A DNA stretch of 64,000 nucleotides from positions 1 through 64,000 of the forward strand of contig JBGCEJ010000033.1 in NCBI GenBank assembly GCA_045106235.1, written 5' to 3'. The position numbers and the translations under genes were made by a program. The notes under the pieces were generated by a model, which saw nothing but the letters and a program-made list of their open reading frames with translations, did no database searches and was not told where the DNA came from. Below are positions 1-7,311 of the stretch, one piece after another. Numbering within the stretch: position 1 is the stretch's first letter; each line of letters begins with the position of its first letter. Origin of the DNA: UBA4427 sp045106235. GTDB taxonomy: Bacteria > Myxococcota_A > UBA9160 > UBA4427.

Positions 1-349
1 AGTCAAAATGGCTCGCGCTCTCCTCGCAATAAGGCTGAATCAAAGCCGCATCGGGCTCCGGGCCGCAGGCCGCCATCATATAATTGAACATGTTCTCCGC
101 AGAATCCGCGTACCCAAGCGCCTTCTGAAGCGCCGTGCCGCCGCCCAGGTAAAGGAAGCCGCCGGAATTGATCGAGGTGCCGCCCGCGCCCCCCGCTCGG
201 TCCACAACGAGCACATCCCCACCCGCCGCCGACGCCTCAATCGCCGCGCAGGCCCCCGCGCAACCGAAGCCGACCACGAGCACGTCCGTTTCCGCATCCC
301 AGGCCGGCACATCTCGCTCGTCCCGCTGCAATCGCTCTCTCTCACTCAT
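1..349 (-). CDS. FAD-dependent oxidoreductase, N-terminal part (fumarate reductase / 3-ketosteroid dehydrogenase-like), cut by the window edge
   Basis: Reading the minus strand from an ATG at 349 gives 116 open codons to the window edge, so only the N-terminus is present. About 15 residues in, a beta strand (DVLVVGFG) is followed by a dinucleotide-binding turn GFGCAGACAAIEAS, then VLVVDRAGGAGGTSINSGGF. This pattern is typical of FAD_binding_2 flavoproteins such as fumarate reductase, 3-ketosteroid delta1-dehydrogenase and related enzymes. The substrate cannot be told without the C-terminal catalytic domain. It diverges from the DUF35-thiolase genes at 589, leaving a 239-base promoter gap. A role in the adjacent catabolic island is an inference from position. 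Confidence 0.8.
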   Translation of the reverse strand, partial: MSERERLQRDERDVPAWDAETDVLVVGFGCAGACAAIEASAAGGDVLVVDRAGGAGGTSINSGGFLYLGGGTALQKALGYADSAENMFNYMMAACGPEPDAALIQPYCEESASHFD

Positions 350-588
350 CGGACGCTCCCCTTCCTTCTAGGGCGGTCTCGGAGCCCCCGAGCCGCGCAT
401 CTACCCAACACATCCCACCCGCGCGGGGCGCATTGCGTACCCTCTGCATATTGACATAGAAATGCCGTTGATCGGGACCCGCCGTCCCCCCTGCGCCTTG
501 GCGAAAAGCCCCTCCGATGAAGTAGAGTCCGGGGTCTCGCGACCGAACCCGGTCGGCCAATCACACCTGAGAATGGGAGTTCCCGTAC

Positions 589-1002
589 GTGTCTGATCAA
601 CCCCTCTCCATCGTGCCTTTCTTGAAGGTCCCCGAATCCGGCGACCCCTATCTTGAAGCCAACAAATGCTCGAGCTGCGGCGCCATCTCGCTCAAGGTGC
701 GCATGGCCTGTGGCAAATGCGGCGCCCGCGGCACCGCCGAGCCCCATGTCCTCAAGAACAAGGGCACGCTCCACGCCTACTCGATCATCTACCGCGCCTT
801 CCCGGGCATCGAAGTCCCGTTCATCTCCGCCATCGCGGATCTTGAGGGCGGCGGCACGATCAAGACGAACCTGATCAACATCGAAGCTGACCCGGCGAAG
901 ATCACGCTCGGGATGGACGTCGATGTCGTTTACAAGATTGCCCCGCGCAAGGATGCCGACGGCAACGAGTACATGATGTACTGCCTCTCACCCAGCGCGT
1001 AG
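589..1002 (+). CDS. Zn-ribbon OB-fold protein (DUF35 family), acyl-CoA-binding partner of the thiolase
   Basis: 137 residues, the usual length of a DUF35 protein. An N-terminal rubredoxin-like zinc ribbon is visible as C27-x2-C30-x10-C41-x2-C44, followed by an OB-fold with the run GTLHAYSIIYRAFPGIEVPF. Members of this family act as small subunits of thiolase-type enzymes and bind acyl-CoA, for instance in steroid side-chain aldolases of actinobacteria and in archaeal thiolase complexes. The start is a GTG, preceded by GGGAG at 575-579. The thiolase that follows on the same strand after 156 bases is the natural partner. The complex is inferred from synteny. Confidence 0.9.
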   Translation: MSDQPLSIVPFLKVPESGDPYLEANKCSSCGAISLKVRMACGKCGARGTAEPHVLKNKGTLHAYSIIYRAFPGIEVPFISAIADLEGGGTIKTNLINIEADPAKITLGMDVDVVYKIAPRKDADGNEYMMYCLSPSA

Positions 1003-1032
1003 CGCTGGGCGCCGCAGGCGCTCACCCAGCGC
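987..1032 (+). promoter_or_regulatory. Alternative hairpins between DUF35 and thiolase genes
   Basis: CCCAGCGC (991-998) and GCGCTGGG (1002-1009) form a perfect 8-bp stem spanning the DUF35 stop codon. The 12-mer CTCACCCAGCGC at 987-998 is repeated exactly at 1021-1032, so GCGCTGGG can instead pair with 1025-1032. The two stems are mutually exclusive. No T-tract follows. This could tune readthrough or stability between the two genes, but the function is unproven. Confidence 0.45.
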
Positions 1033-1158
1033 ACGACCGCAGTTCGGAGTGGCGGTCAGAGCACGCTGGGACGGCGAATGCTGACGAACTAACAAGATGA
1101 TGCGAGCCTGAGGGCTTGGGCGGGCCGGGAGACGGGCCGCGACAACAAGGAGATCAAG

Positions 1159-2319
1159 ATGGGAAGCGAAGACGTTTACATCACCGGTATGGACATGATT
1201 AAGTTCGGGAAATATCTCGACCGCTCGCTCGGATCGCTGGGCGCGGAATCGGCGCTCGGCGCCCTCGACGATGCGGGCATCACGATCAACGATGTCCAGG
1301 CGCTCTACAGCGGGAACCTGATGATGGCCGCCGGCATGGTCGGCCAGCAGATCCAGCAGGAAATCGGACAGACGGGCATCCCTGTCGTCAACGTCTCGAA
1401 CGCCTGCGCCACAGGCGCCACGGCGCTGCGCGAAGGCTGGACGGCAATCAAGGCCGGCATCTACGACACGGTCCTCGCGGTCGGCGTTGAGAAGCTCGCC
1501 GGTGCGGGCATGCTCGGCGGTGGCGGCGGCGCGCCCAAGGGCATCCATCCGGAAGGCCTCCTCGGCTCGGCCTCGATGCCCTGTGTCTTCGCGGAAGCGG
1601 GCATGGCCCACGCGAAGGAATACGGCACGACCTTTGAGCAGTTCGCTCAGATCGCGGTGAAGAATCATCACCATTCGACCATGAACCCGAAGGCGCGCTA
1701 CCAGATGGAAACGCCCCTCGAAGAGGTCATGGGCGCCGAGATGATCTCCTACCCCAACACCAAGCTCATGTGCTCGGCCAACGTCGACGGCTCCGCCGCC
1801 GTCGTGCTGATGTCCGAAAAGAAGGTGAAGGAACTCGGCCTGATGGGTCAGGCCGTGAAGATTCGCGCCTCGGTCCTGACGACGGATCCGTGGACGGATC
1901 GCGACGAAGTCATGCCCGACGTCAGCACCTGCACGCGCAACGCCGCGGCCCAGGCCTACGAGATGGCGGGCGTTGGCCCGAACGATCTCGACCTCGTTGA
2001 GCTCCATGACTGCTTCGCCACCGCCGAAGTGCTTCACTACGAAAACCTCGGCCTCTGCGCCGACGGCGAAGCGGGCAAGCTCATCGACGAGCGAGCCACC
2101 TGGCATGGCGGCCGCATCCCGGTGAACCTCTCAGGCGGCCTGCTCTCGAAGGGCCACCCGATTGGGGCAACGGGCGTGGCGAACGTATATGAGATCGCGA
2201 CGCATCTCCGCGGTAACGCGGGCAAGCGACAGGCGGAAGGCGCGCGCATCGGCCTCGCCCACGTGATCGGCCTCGGCACCTGCTGCGGCATCCACGTCCT
2301 CGAAGCGCCGAGCAACTAG
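1159..2319 (+). CDS. Thiolase-family protein (acetyl-CoA acetyltransferase / lipid-transfer SCP-x-type)
   Basis: 386 residues, the normal thiolase length. The catalytic set is present: the nucleophilic Cys83 in VSNACATGATAL, His333 in SKGHPIGATG, and a C-terminal Cys pair at 375-376 in GTCCGIHV. Thiolases cleave 3-ketoacyl-CoA or condense acyl-CoAs. Because these residues are kept, this is more likely a true thiolase than a Cys-less Ltp2-type aldolase. AAGGAG lies just before the ATG. The DUF35 gene upstream supplies a probable small subunit. A terminator follows at 2356. The substrate is unknown; the surrounding P450s and acyl-CoA synthetase suggest a hydrophobic acyl chain. Confidence 0.9.
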   Translation: MGSEDVYITGMDMIKFGKYLDRSLGSLGAESALGALDDAGITINDVQALYSGNLMMAAGMVGQQIQQEIGQTGIPVVNVSNACATGATALREGWTAIKAGIYDTVLAVGVEKLAGAGMLGGGGGAPKGIHPEGLLGSASMPCVFAEAGMAHAKEYGTTFEQFAQIAVKNHHHSTMNPKARYQMETPLEEVMGAEMISYPNTKLMCSANVDGSAAVVLMSEKKVKELGLMGQAVKIRASVLTTDPWTDRDEVMPDVSTCTRNAAAQAYEMAGVGPNDLDLVELHDCFATAEVLHYENLGLCADGEAGKLIDERATWHGGRIPVNLSGGLLSKGHPIGATGVANVYEIATHLRGNAGKRQAEGARIGLAHVIGLGTCCGIHVLEAPSN

Positions 2320-2355
2320 AGACGCGACTCGAACGCGCTGCGTGCGAGATGATCT

Positions 2356-2395
2356 GAGCCGGCGGGGACGCGTTCCTCGCCGGCTCTTTCGTTTT
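2356..2395 (+). terminator. Rho-independent terminator after the thiolase gene
   Basis: GAGCCGGCG (2356-2364) and CGCCGGCTC (2378-2386) form a perfect 9-bp stem with a 13-base loop, followed by TTTCGTTTT. It lies 37 bases past the thiolase stop and ends the DUF35-thiolase unit. Confidence 0.8.
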
Positions 2396-2479
2396 CAGGG
2401 ACGGGCCGCATAGGGGCGAGAAACCGCTGACATGCGCTGCCTCGCGTGCGAACGTCTCACGAGGAGGCAGGGCCGGGCG

Positions 2480-3397
2480 ATGAGCGAAGCACGCGTTTTC
2501 AGTGAGGAAGAACTCCGTATCTTTGGGATGCGGTCCGTCGACGCGATGGCGGAAGCCCTTGACCGGCGAGACCTTGAGGGCGCGCGCGCTTTCGTCCGCC
2601 GCCTGCGACGCGAAGTGCTTTCCATGATTCGCAATTACGCCGGCTGGGAAGTCACGCTGACCGCTTGGATCGAGCGAAACGAAGGCGAACCCGCCGCCGC
2701 CCGCGCCGTGCAAGAGATGGAGAACCCGGACATCGCCCCCGAGCGCTGTGGTCCGGGAGACGATCCCGTACCGGGCTGGAAAATCGAATGTGAAGAGATT
2801 CTGGGCGATCTTGATGCGGGGCGGACGGAGACCGCACTCACGCGAGCCCGCGCGCTTCATGAAACCGCGCTCGTTCGCCATGACCGCGGGATGTCTCGCG
2901 TCTCCGCCCTCCTCTCGTTCATAGGCCGCGCGGCCGGCGTCGAAGGCCTCGACTCAGCCCTCCGCGAGGCCATGGCGGCGGACATGATTGGGACGGCTTC
3001 CTTCCGTGAACGCGCTGAAGCGCTGATGCATTTCACGCGGGTCCACCTCCAGACCTTTGACCTCGTTGAAGACGACGAAAAGCTCACCTTCATCTGCCCG
3101 ATTTGCCCAAGCGGCGGCCGCATGATCGCCGACGGCCATTACGAAGCGCCCCGCTCGGACTACGTCGTGCCGGGGCCGCACCCCCTGACCTACGGCCGAG
3201 ACGAAATCCCCGTCTACTGTTGCCATGAGCCGGTCATGGAAACGACGTCTTTCGAGGGAACAGGCGTGCCTATGTTCATCGTTGACCCCGCGCCCGAGCT
3301 CGGCAAAGGCCCCTGCAAGACCTACCTCTACAAAAACCCCGCAGCCATCCCCGAACATTTCTTCACGCGGCTCGGCCTCGAGAAACCCAGGTCTTAG
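2480..3397 (+). CDS. Protein of unknown function with C-terminal Cys motifs
   Basis: I do not recognise this family. From the ATG at 2480 it has 305 residues; the frame is open from an ATG at 2432, but GAGGAGG at 2461-2467 favours the later start. The first two thirds look helical and soluble, without signal peptide or membrane segment. The last third holds FICPICPSGGR and, about 30 residues on, VYCCHEPVME, four or five cysteines that could bind a metal or cluster. It stands behind a terminator and before a PPOX-type flavoprotein on the same strand. A redox or oxygenase-accessory role would fit the island but is not shown by the sequence. Confidence 0.75.
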   Translation: MSEARVFSEEELRIFGMRSVDAMAEALDRRDLEGARAFVRRLRREVLSMIRNYAGWEVTLTAWIERNEGEPAAARAVQEMENPDIAPERCGPGDDPVPGWKIECEEILGDLDAGRTETALTRARALHETALVRHDRGMSRVSALLSFIGRAAGVEGLDSALREAMAADMIGTASFRERAEALMHFTRVHLQTFDLVEDDEKLTFICPICPSGGRMIADGHYEAPRSDYVVPGPHPLTYGRDEIPVYCCHEPVMETTSFEGTGVPMFIVDPAPELGKGPCKTYLYKNPAAIPEHFFTRLGLEKPRS

Positions 3398-3458
3398 CCC
3401 CGATAGAGCGGACCTGATCAACCAGCCCTCACAAACGGGCCCAACGGAACGGAAAGCC

Positions 3459-3908
3459 ATGACCCAGCCCTCCGAGATCGTCATCCCCGAAAAGCACCAA
3501 GCACTCCTGGCAGCGCATAACTACGGACTGCTCAGTACGCTGCGGAAAAAGGATGGCCTCATTTCGACCAACCCTGTGAGCTACGTTTGGGACGCGGAGC
3601 AAGCCTGCGTGCTGATTTCGACGATCAAGAGCCGAATCAAATACAAGAACCTGCTCGCGAATCCCCTCGTTTCGTTTTGCGTGGTCGATGCCCAGGACCA
3701 TACGAAATACGTCGAACTCCGAGGCGAGGCCTCTCTCGAGGAGGATGCCGACCGCAGCTTTCTGAGGCGTCAGTTTCGCGAGACCTCGGGCGGCGAAGAA
3801 GCCCCGGACGATCTCGATCCGCCGGGCGAAGCGCGCGTCATCATCCGCATCCACCCGCATCAATCATCAAGCCCCCTGCTCTACGGCGGGCGCTTTAGTC
3901 GTGAATAA
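3459..3908 (+). CDS. PPOX-class (F420- or FMN-dependent) split-barrel oxidoreductase
   Basis: 149 residues from the ATG at 3459; a longer open frame to 3225 lies mostly inside the preceding gene in another frame and is discarded. The protein follows the pyridoxamine-phosphate-oxidase-like split barrel: an N-terminal helix (HQALLAAHNYGLLSTL), then PVSYVWDAEQACVLISTIKS, RIKYKNLLANPLVSFCVVD and a Tyr-Val-Glu-Leu-Arg-Gly strand. Small proteins of this kind reduce substrates with F420H2 or FMN. It is followed after 24 bases by a SnoaL-like gene on the same strand and is probably co-transcribed with it. Whether it uses F420 or FMN cannot be decided here. Confidence 0.8.
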   Translation: MTQPSEIVIPEKHQALLAAHNYGLLSTLRKKDGLISTNPVSYVWDAEQACVLISTIKSRIKYKNLLANPLVSFCVVDAQDHTKYVELRGEASLEEDADRSFLRRQFRETSGGEEAPDDLDPPGEARVIIRIHPHQSSSPLLYGGRFSRE

Positions 3909-3932
3909 CACGCTGCTTACAAAGGACTTGCC

Positions 3933-4364
3933 ATGAGTGACGCCGACGACCGCTTCGCCATCATCGCTGTACTGGACCGCTATTCCGAATGCCTTGATAC
4001 CCGACAATGGGACGGACTCTCGGACGTGTTCACGGACGACGTCGAGATGGACTTCGAAGCGTGGGACCAGAAAGGACTCGACCCGGTCCGCGCAACCATT
4101 CGTTCTTACCTCGACGGCTGCGGCCCGAGCCAACACCTGCTCGGGAACTACCGCATCACCCTCGACGGCGACCGAGCCAGCAGCAAATGCTATTGCCGCG
4201 TGATGCATTTCGGCAAAGGCGTGCATGAGGGCAAGACTTACGAGACCTGGATCGAGTACGCGGACGAACTGATCCGAACGGCCGCGGGCTGGCGGAGCTG
4301 CAAGCGTGTCGCCCGGGCATCGATGCATCAGGGCGACCCCTCGCTCCTCGGCCCCGGCGAATAG
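3933..4364 (+). CDS. SnoaL-like / NTF2-fold protein
   Basis: 143 residues with the cone-shaped NTF2-like pattern: N-terminal helices containing AVLDRYSECLDTRQWDGL, DVFTDDVEMDF, then mixed strands and an aromatic C-terminal sheet including YETWIEYADEL. Related proteins are polyketide cyclases, scytalone dehydratases, ketosteroid isomerases and binding-only proteins; the family alone does not fix the reaction. AAAGGA precedes the ATG. The P450 gene starts 14 bases after its stop, so the two are likely in one transcript. Confidence 0.8.
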   Translation: MSDADDRFAIIAVLDRYSECLDTRQWDGLSDVFTDDVEMDFEAWDQKGLDPVRATIRSYLDGCGPSQHLLGNYRITLDGDRASSKCYCRVMHFGKGVHEGKTYETWIEYADELIRTAAGWRSCKRVARASMHQGDPSLLGPGE

Positions 4365-4377
4365 GTAGACTAGATCC

Positions 4378-5586
4378 ATGACCGCATCGCCCGTCGACTA
4401 CGACCCCTTTGCCCCAATCATCTTCGATGATCCCCATTCGGTTTACCGAGAGCTCCGTGAGAAAAGCCCCATCCACTACGTCGAGGCGTACGATTGCTGG
4501 GCCTATTCGCGCTTCGAGGATGTCTGGGAGGCTTGCCAGTCCCCCGAGCTCTACACCGCAGAGCAAGGCACCACGGCGGGCCATCTCCTGCAAAAGGTCG
4601 TCGAAGTCTTCCCCGCCCTCGACATGATGGATCCTCCCAAACACACGAACCACCGCGCCCTCGTGAGCGGCACCTTCCTCCCCGGCCAGGTTCGGAAATT
4701 CGAAAACCGCTTCCGGCGCATCGTCCGCGACCGCCTCGACCTCGCCGAAGAGACCGGCCGCATCGACGTCGTCTCCGAGCTGGGCAGCCACCTCTCGACG
4801 CTCTCCGTCTGCGCGGTTCTCGGCCTGCCCACCGAAGACGGCGACATGCTCCGCGAGATGGTCGACTCCATCTTCTACCGAGAGCCGGGCTCCCTCGGCA
4901 TCACCCAGGCAGGCCTCGACGGCTTCGCCCAACTCGACGCCTATTTCATGGATATGATCCGCGCACGGCGGGCGGGACGGGGGGCCGACGGGGGCGAGCG
5001 CGGCGATGTGCTTGGACGCTACATGGCGGCGCGACTCGACGATGCCCCGATGAGCGATGAGAAGATCTCGTCGCTCATGAAAGAGCTCGTGGTCGCGGGA
5101 ACGGAAACACTCCCCAAGATGCTCGCGGCGACGCTCCACCGCCTCTGGGAGCATCCCGATGATCGCCAAGCGATTGCGGAGAATCCAAAGTGGATTCTCG
5201 ATGCCTTCATGGAAACGGTCCGCTTTGACATGCCGACGCAGTTCATGATGCGGGTGCTGCGAGAAGACCTTGAGCTCCATGGCCAATCGCTCCGTGCAGG
5301 CTCGCCCATCATGCTGCTCTACAGCTCGGCGAGCCGAGACGAGCTCGAGTTCCCCGATGCGGACGTCTGGAATTTTCGCCGCAAGGCCGCGCGGACCGTC
5401 GGCTTCGGGCATGGCACCCATGCCTGCCTCGGCCGGCATGTGGCCCGCCTCGAGGCCCGGGTCGCCATTGAGGAGATCCTCGCGCGGATGCCGGAATACG
5501 AAGTCGACCTCGCAGCGAGCCAGCGGCTCTATACGGAATACGTCCAGGGCTTCGCGTCCCTACCCATCGAATTCAGCCCGCTTTAA
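4378..5586 (+). CDS. Cytochrome P450 (island copy 1)
   Basis: 402 residues, soluble bacterial CYP length. The I-helix oxygen-binding segment is VVAGTETLP, the K-helix ExxR is in METVRFDM, and the heme loop is FGHGTHACLGRHVARLE with proximal Cys350. These enzymes insert one oxygen atom into substrates such as steroids, terpenes or fatty acids, using electrons from a ferredoxin; no ferredoxin or ferredoxin reductase gene is in the window. It sits between a SnoaL-like gene and an acyl-CoA synthetase, which suggests hydroxylation followed by CoA activation. The substrate is unknown. Confidence 0.95.
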   Translation: MTASPVDYDPFAPIIFDDPHSVYRELREKSPIHYVEAYDCWAYSRFEDVWEACQSPELYTAEQGTTAGHLLQKVVEVFPALDMMDPPKHTNHRALVSGTFLPGQVRKFENRFRRIVRDRLDLAEETGRIDVVSELGSHLSTLSVCAVLGLPTEDGDMLREMVDSIFYREPGSLGITQAGLDGFAQLDAYFMDMIRARRAGRGADGGERGDVLGRYMAARLDDAPMSDEKISSLMKELVVAGTETLPKMLAATLHRLWEHPDDRQAIAENPKWILDAFMETVRFDMPTQFMMRVLREDLELHGQSLRAGSPIMLLYSSASRDELEFPDADVWNFRRKAARTVGFGHGTHACLGRHVARLEARVAIEEILARMPEYEVDLAASQRLYTEYVQGFASLPIEFSPL

Positions 5587-5643
5587 TGCCACAATTCGGG
5601 AGCGAGAAATCTCTCCCCCTTTTACAAGAGCGCCCATACGATC

Positions 5644-7311
5644 ATGTCCAATCTGATGACCCTCGAAGAAGCCGATGCCCGCCTCCAGTCCCCGGGGAGC
5701 CCCTTTGAAGTCGCAGAAGAAGTCGTTCTCGGCGAGACCATGGAGGTCTACAAGAACCGTGCAAAAAGCCTCCGCGAGCTGCTCGCACAATCCGAGGCCC
5801 ACGGCGACAAGGACTACATCGTCTTCTCTGATGGACGGCGCTGGACCTACGCTGAGCACCTCGCGGATGTAAAATCCGTCGCGGCCGCGCTGCGGGAAAA
5901 ATACGATGTCCAGCCCGGCGACCATATTGCGATCCTCGCGGCGAATACCCCGGAATGGATCCTGACCTACTGGGCAACGGTCTCGCTCGGCGCCGTCGTG
6001 ATCTCGATGAACGGCTGGTGGGCCGGAGACGAGATTCAGTACGGCCTCGATCTCTCGAAGCCCAAACTCCTTCTTGTGGATAATCGCCGCGGTGAGCGCC
6101 TCGCGGATCTCAACGTCGAAGCCCAGGTCATTTCCTTCGAAGATGATTTCGATGCGCTGATCCAGTTCGACCGCTCCGCCGATCTGCCGACGAATCCCAT
6201 CGATGAGGACGATCCCTGCCTGCTGCTCTTCACCTCGGGGACGACGGGTCGACCGAAGGGCGCCCTTGTGAGTCATCGCACGCTCGTCGCCTTCACCACC
6301 TCCACGTTTTATATCGGCGCGCGCCGCGGCATGACTGAGCCTCCGGTCGGTGGCCCCCCCGGCGCAACCCTCGCGCCCTTCCCTCTCTTTCATCTCTCGG
6401 GATCCATGGGCAGTACGACGTCCATGCTGGCCGCAGGTATGAAGACCGTGTGGCCTATGGGCCGCTTCGATCCCGAGCAAATCATCAAGCTCTCGATCGA
6501 AGAAGAAGTCACGGTCTGGACCGGTGCGACGACACATATCTTCCGCCTCCTTGACCATCCCGATATCGGGAAGCTCGACACCGCCCGCTTCGGCAATGTC
6601 GGCGTCGGCGGCTCGGCCTCCACGCCGGAACTCCTGCGCTCGATTGCCGAACGCTTCCCGCATCTCGCGGGGGGCACCGGGTCTGGGTACGGCTCAAGCG
6701 AAACCGGCGGCCTCGTGAGCTACGCCAACTCGGCCATGCTGAAAGCATCCGCGAACTGTGTCGGCGCTCCGCTTCCGACGGTCCGGATTCGGATCTACGA
6801 CGATCAAGGCAAAGAGCTGCCCGAAGGCGAGAACGGTCGCATCTGCGTACGCAGTCCCCTCGTCATGCTCGAGTATCTGAACAATCCCAAAGCGAACAAG
6901 GAGAATTTCCTCCCCGGCCGCTGGGTCGATACCGGCGACTTCGGCCACCTCCGAGACGGCAAGCTCTATCTTGAATCTCGGCTCCGGGACATGATCATTC
7001 GCGGAGGCGAGAACATCTATCCCGCCGAGATCGAAAACCGCATCGAGCTCCATCCCGACGTCTTCGAAGTCGCCGTCTACGGCGTCCCCGACCGCGAACT
7101 GGGTCAGCGCGTCAAAGCCGTCCTCGTCCCCAACGCGGGCAGCCAGCCGACCGAAGACGGCGTTCGCGAGTTCGCGGCCGAAGCCCTTGCCTATTTCAAG
7201 GTCCCCGAAATCATCGAAATTCGCAGCGAGCCCCTACCCCGAAACGCAACCGGGAAAGTCATGAAGCATGTCCTTTCCGGCGAAGGCGAAAACACGTTTG
7301 TCGAAGAGTGA
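5644..7311 (+). CDS. AMP-dependent acyl-CoA synthetase (class I adenylate-forming)
   Basis: 555 residues. The adenylate P-loop LLFTSGTTGRPKG lies near residue 195, the A5 region reads GYGSSETGG, the hinge motif is GRWVDTGDFG, and the C-terminal lysine region is PLPRNATGKVMKH. The enzyme joins a carboxylic acid to CoA via an acyl-adenylate. It follows the P450 by 57 bases and probably feeds the thiolase-type pathway nearby. The next gene overlaps its 3' end by up to 44 bases. The acid it activates (fatty, aromatic or steroid side chain) cannot be judged from the motifs. Confidence 0.93.
   Translation: MSNLMTLEEADARLQSPGSPFEVAEEVVLGETMEVYKNRAKSLRELLAQSEAHGDKDYIVFSDGRRWTYAEHLADVKSVAAALREKYDVQPGDHIAILAANTPEWILTYWATVSLGAVVISMNGWWAGDEIQYGLDLSKPKLLLVDNRRGERLADLNVEAQVISFEDDFDALIQFDRSADLPTNPIDEDDPCLLLFTSGTTGRPKGALVSHRTLVAFTTSTFYIGARRGMTEPPVGGPPGATLAPFPLFHLSGSMGSTTSMLAAGMKTVWPMGRFDPEQIIKLSIEEEVTVWTGATTHIFRLLDHPDIGKLDTARFGNVGVGGSASTPELLRSIAERFPHLAGGTGSGYGSSETGGLVSYANSAMLKASANCVGAPLPTVRIRIYDDQGKELPEGENGRICVRSPLVMLEYLNNPKANKENFLPGRWVDTGDFGHLRDGKLYLESRLRDMIIRGGENIYPAEIENRIELHPDVFEVAVYGVPDRELGQRVKAVLVPNAGSQPTEDGVREFAAEALAYFKVPEIIEIRSEPLPRNATGKVMKHVLSGEGENTFVEE

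Noticed and set aside
988..2106. 372-residue open frame opposite the thiolase
   Set aside because: Antisense to a gene with full thiolase motifs; its Arg/His/Ala-rich translation is typical of shadow frames in high-GC DNA.
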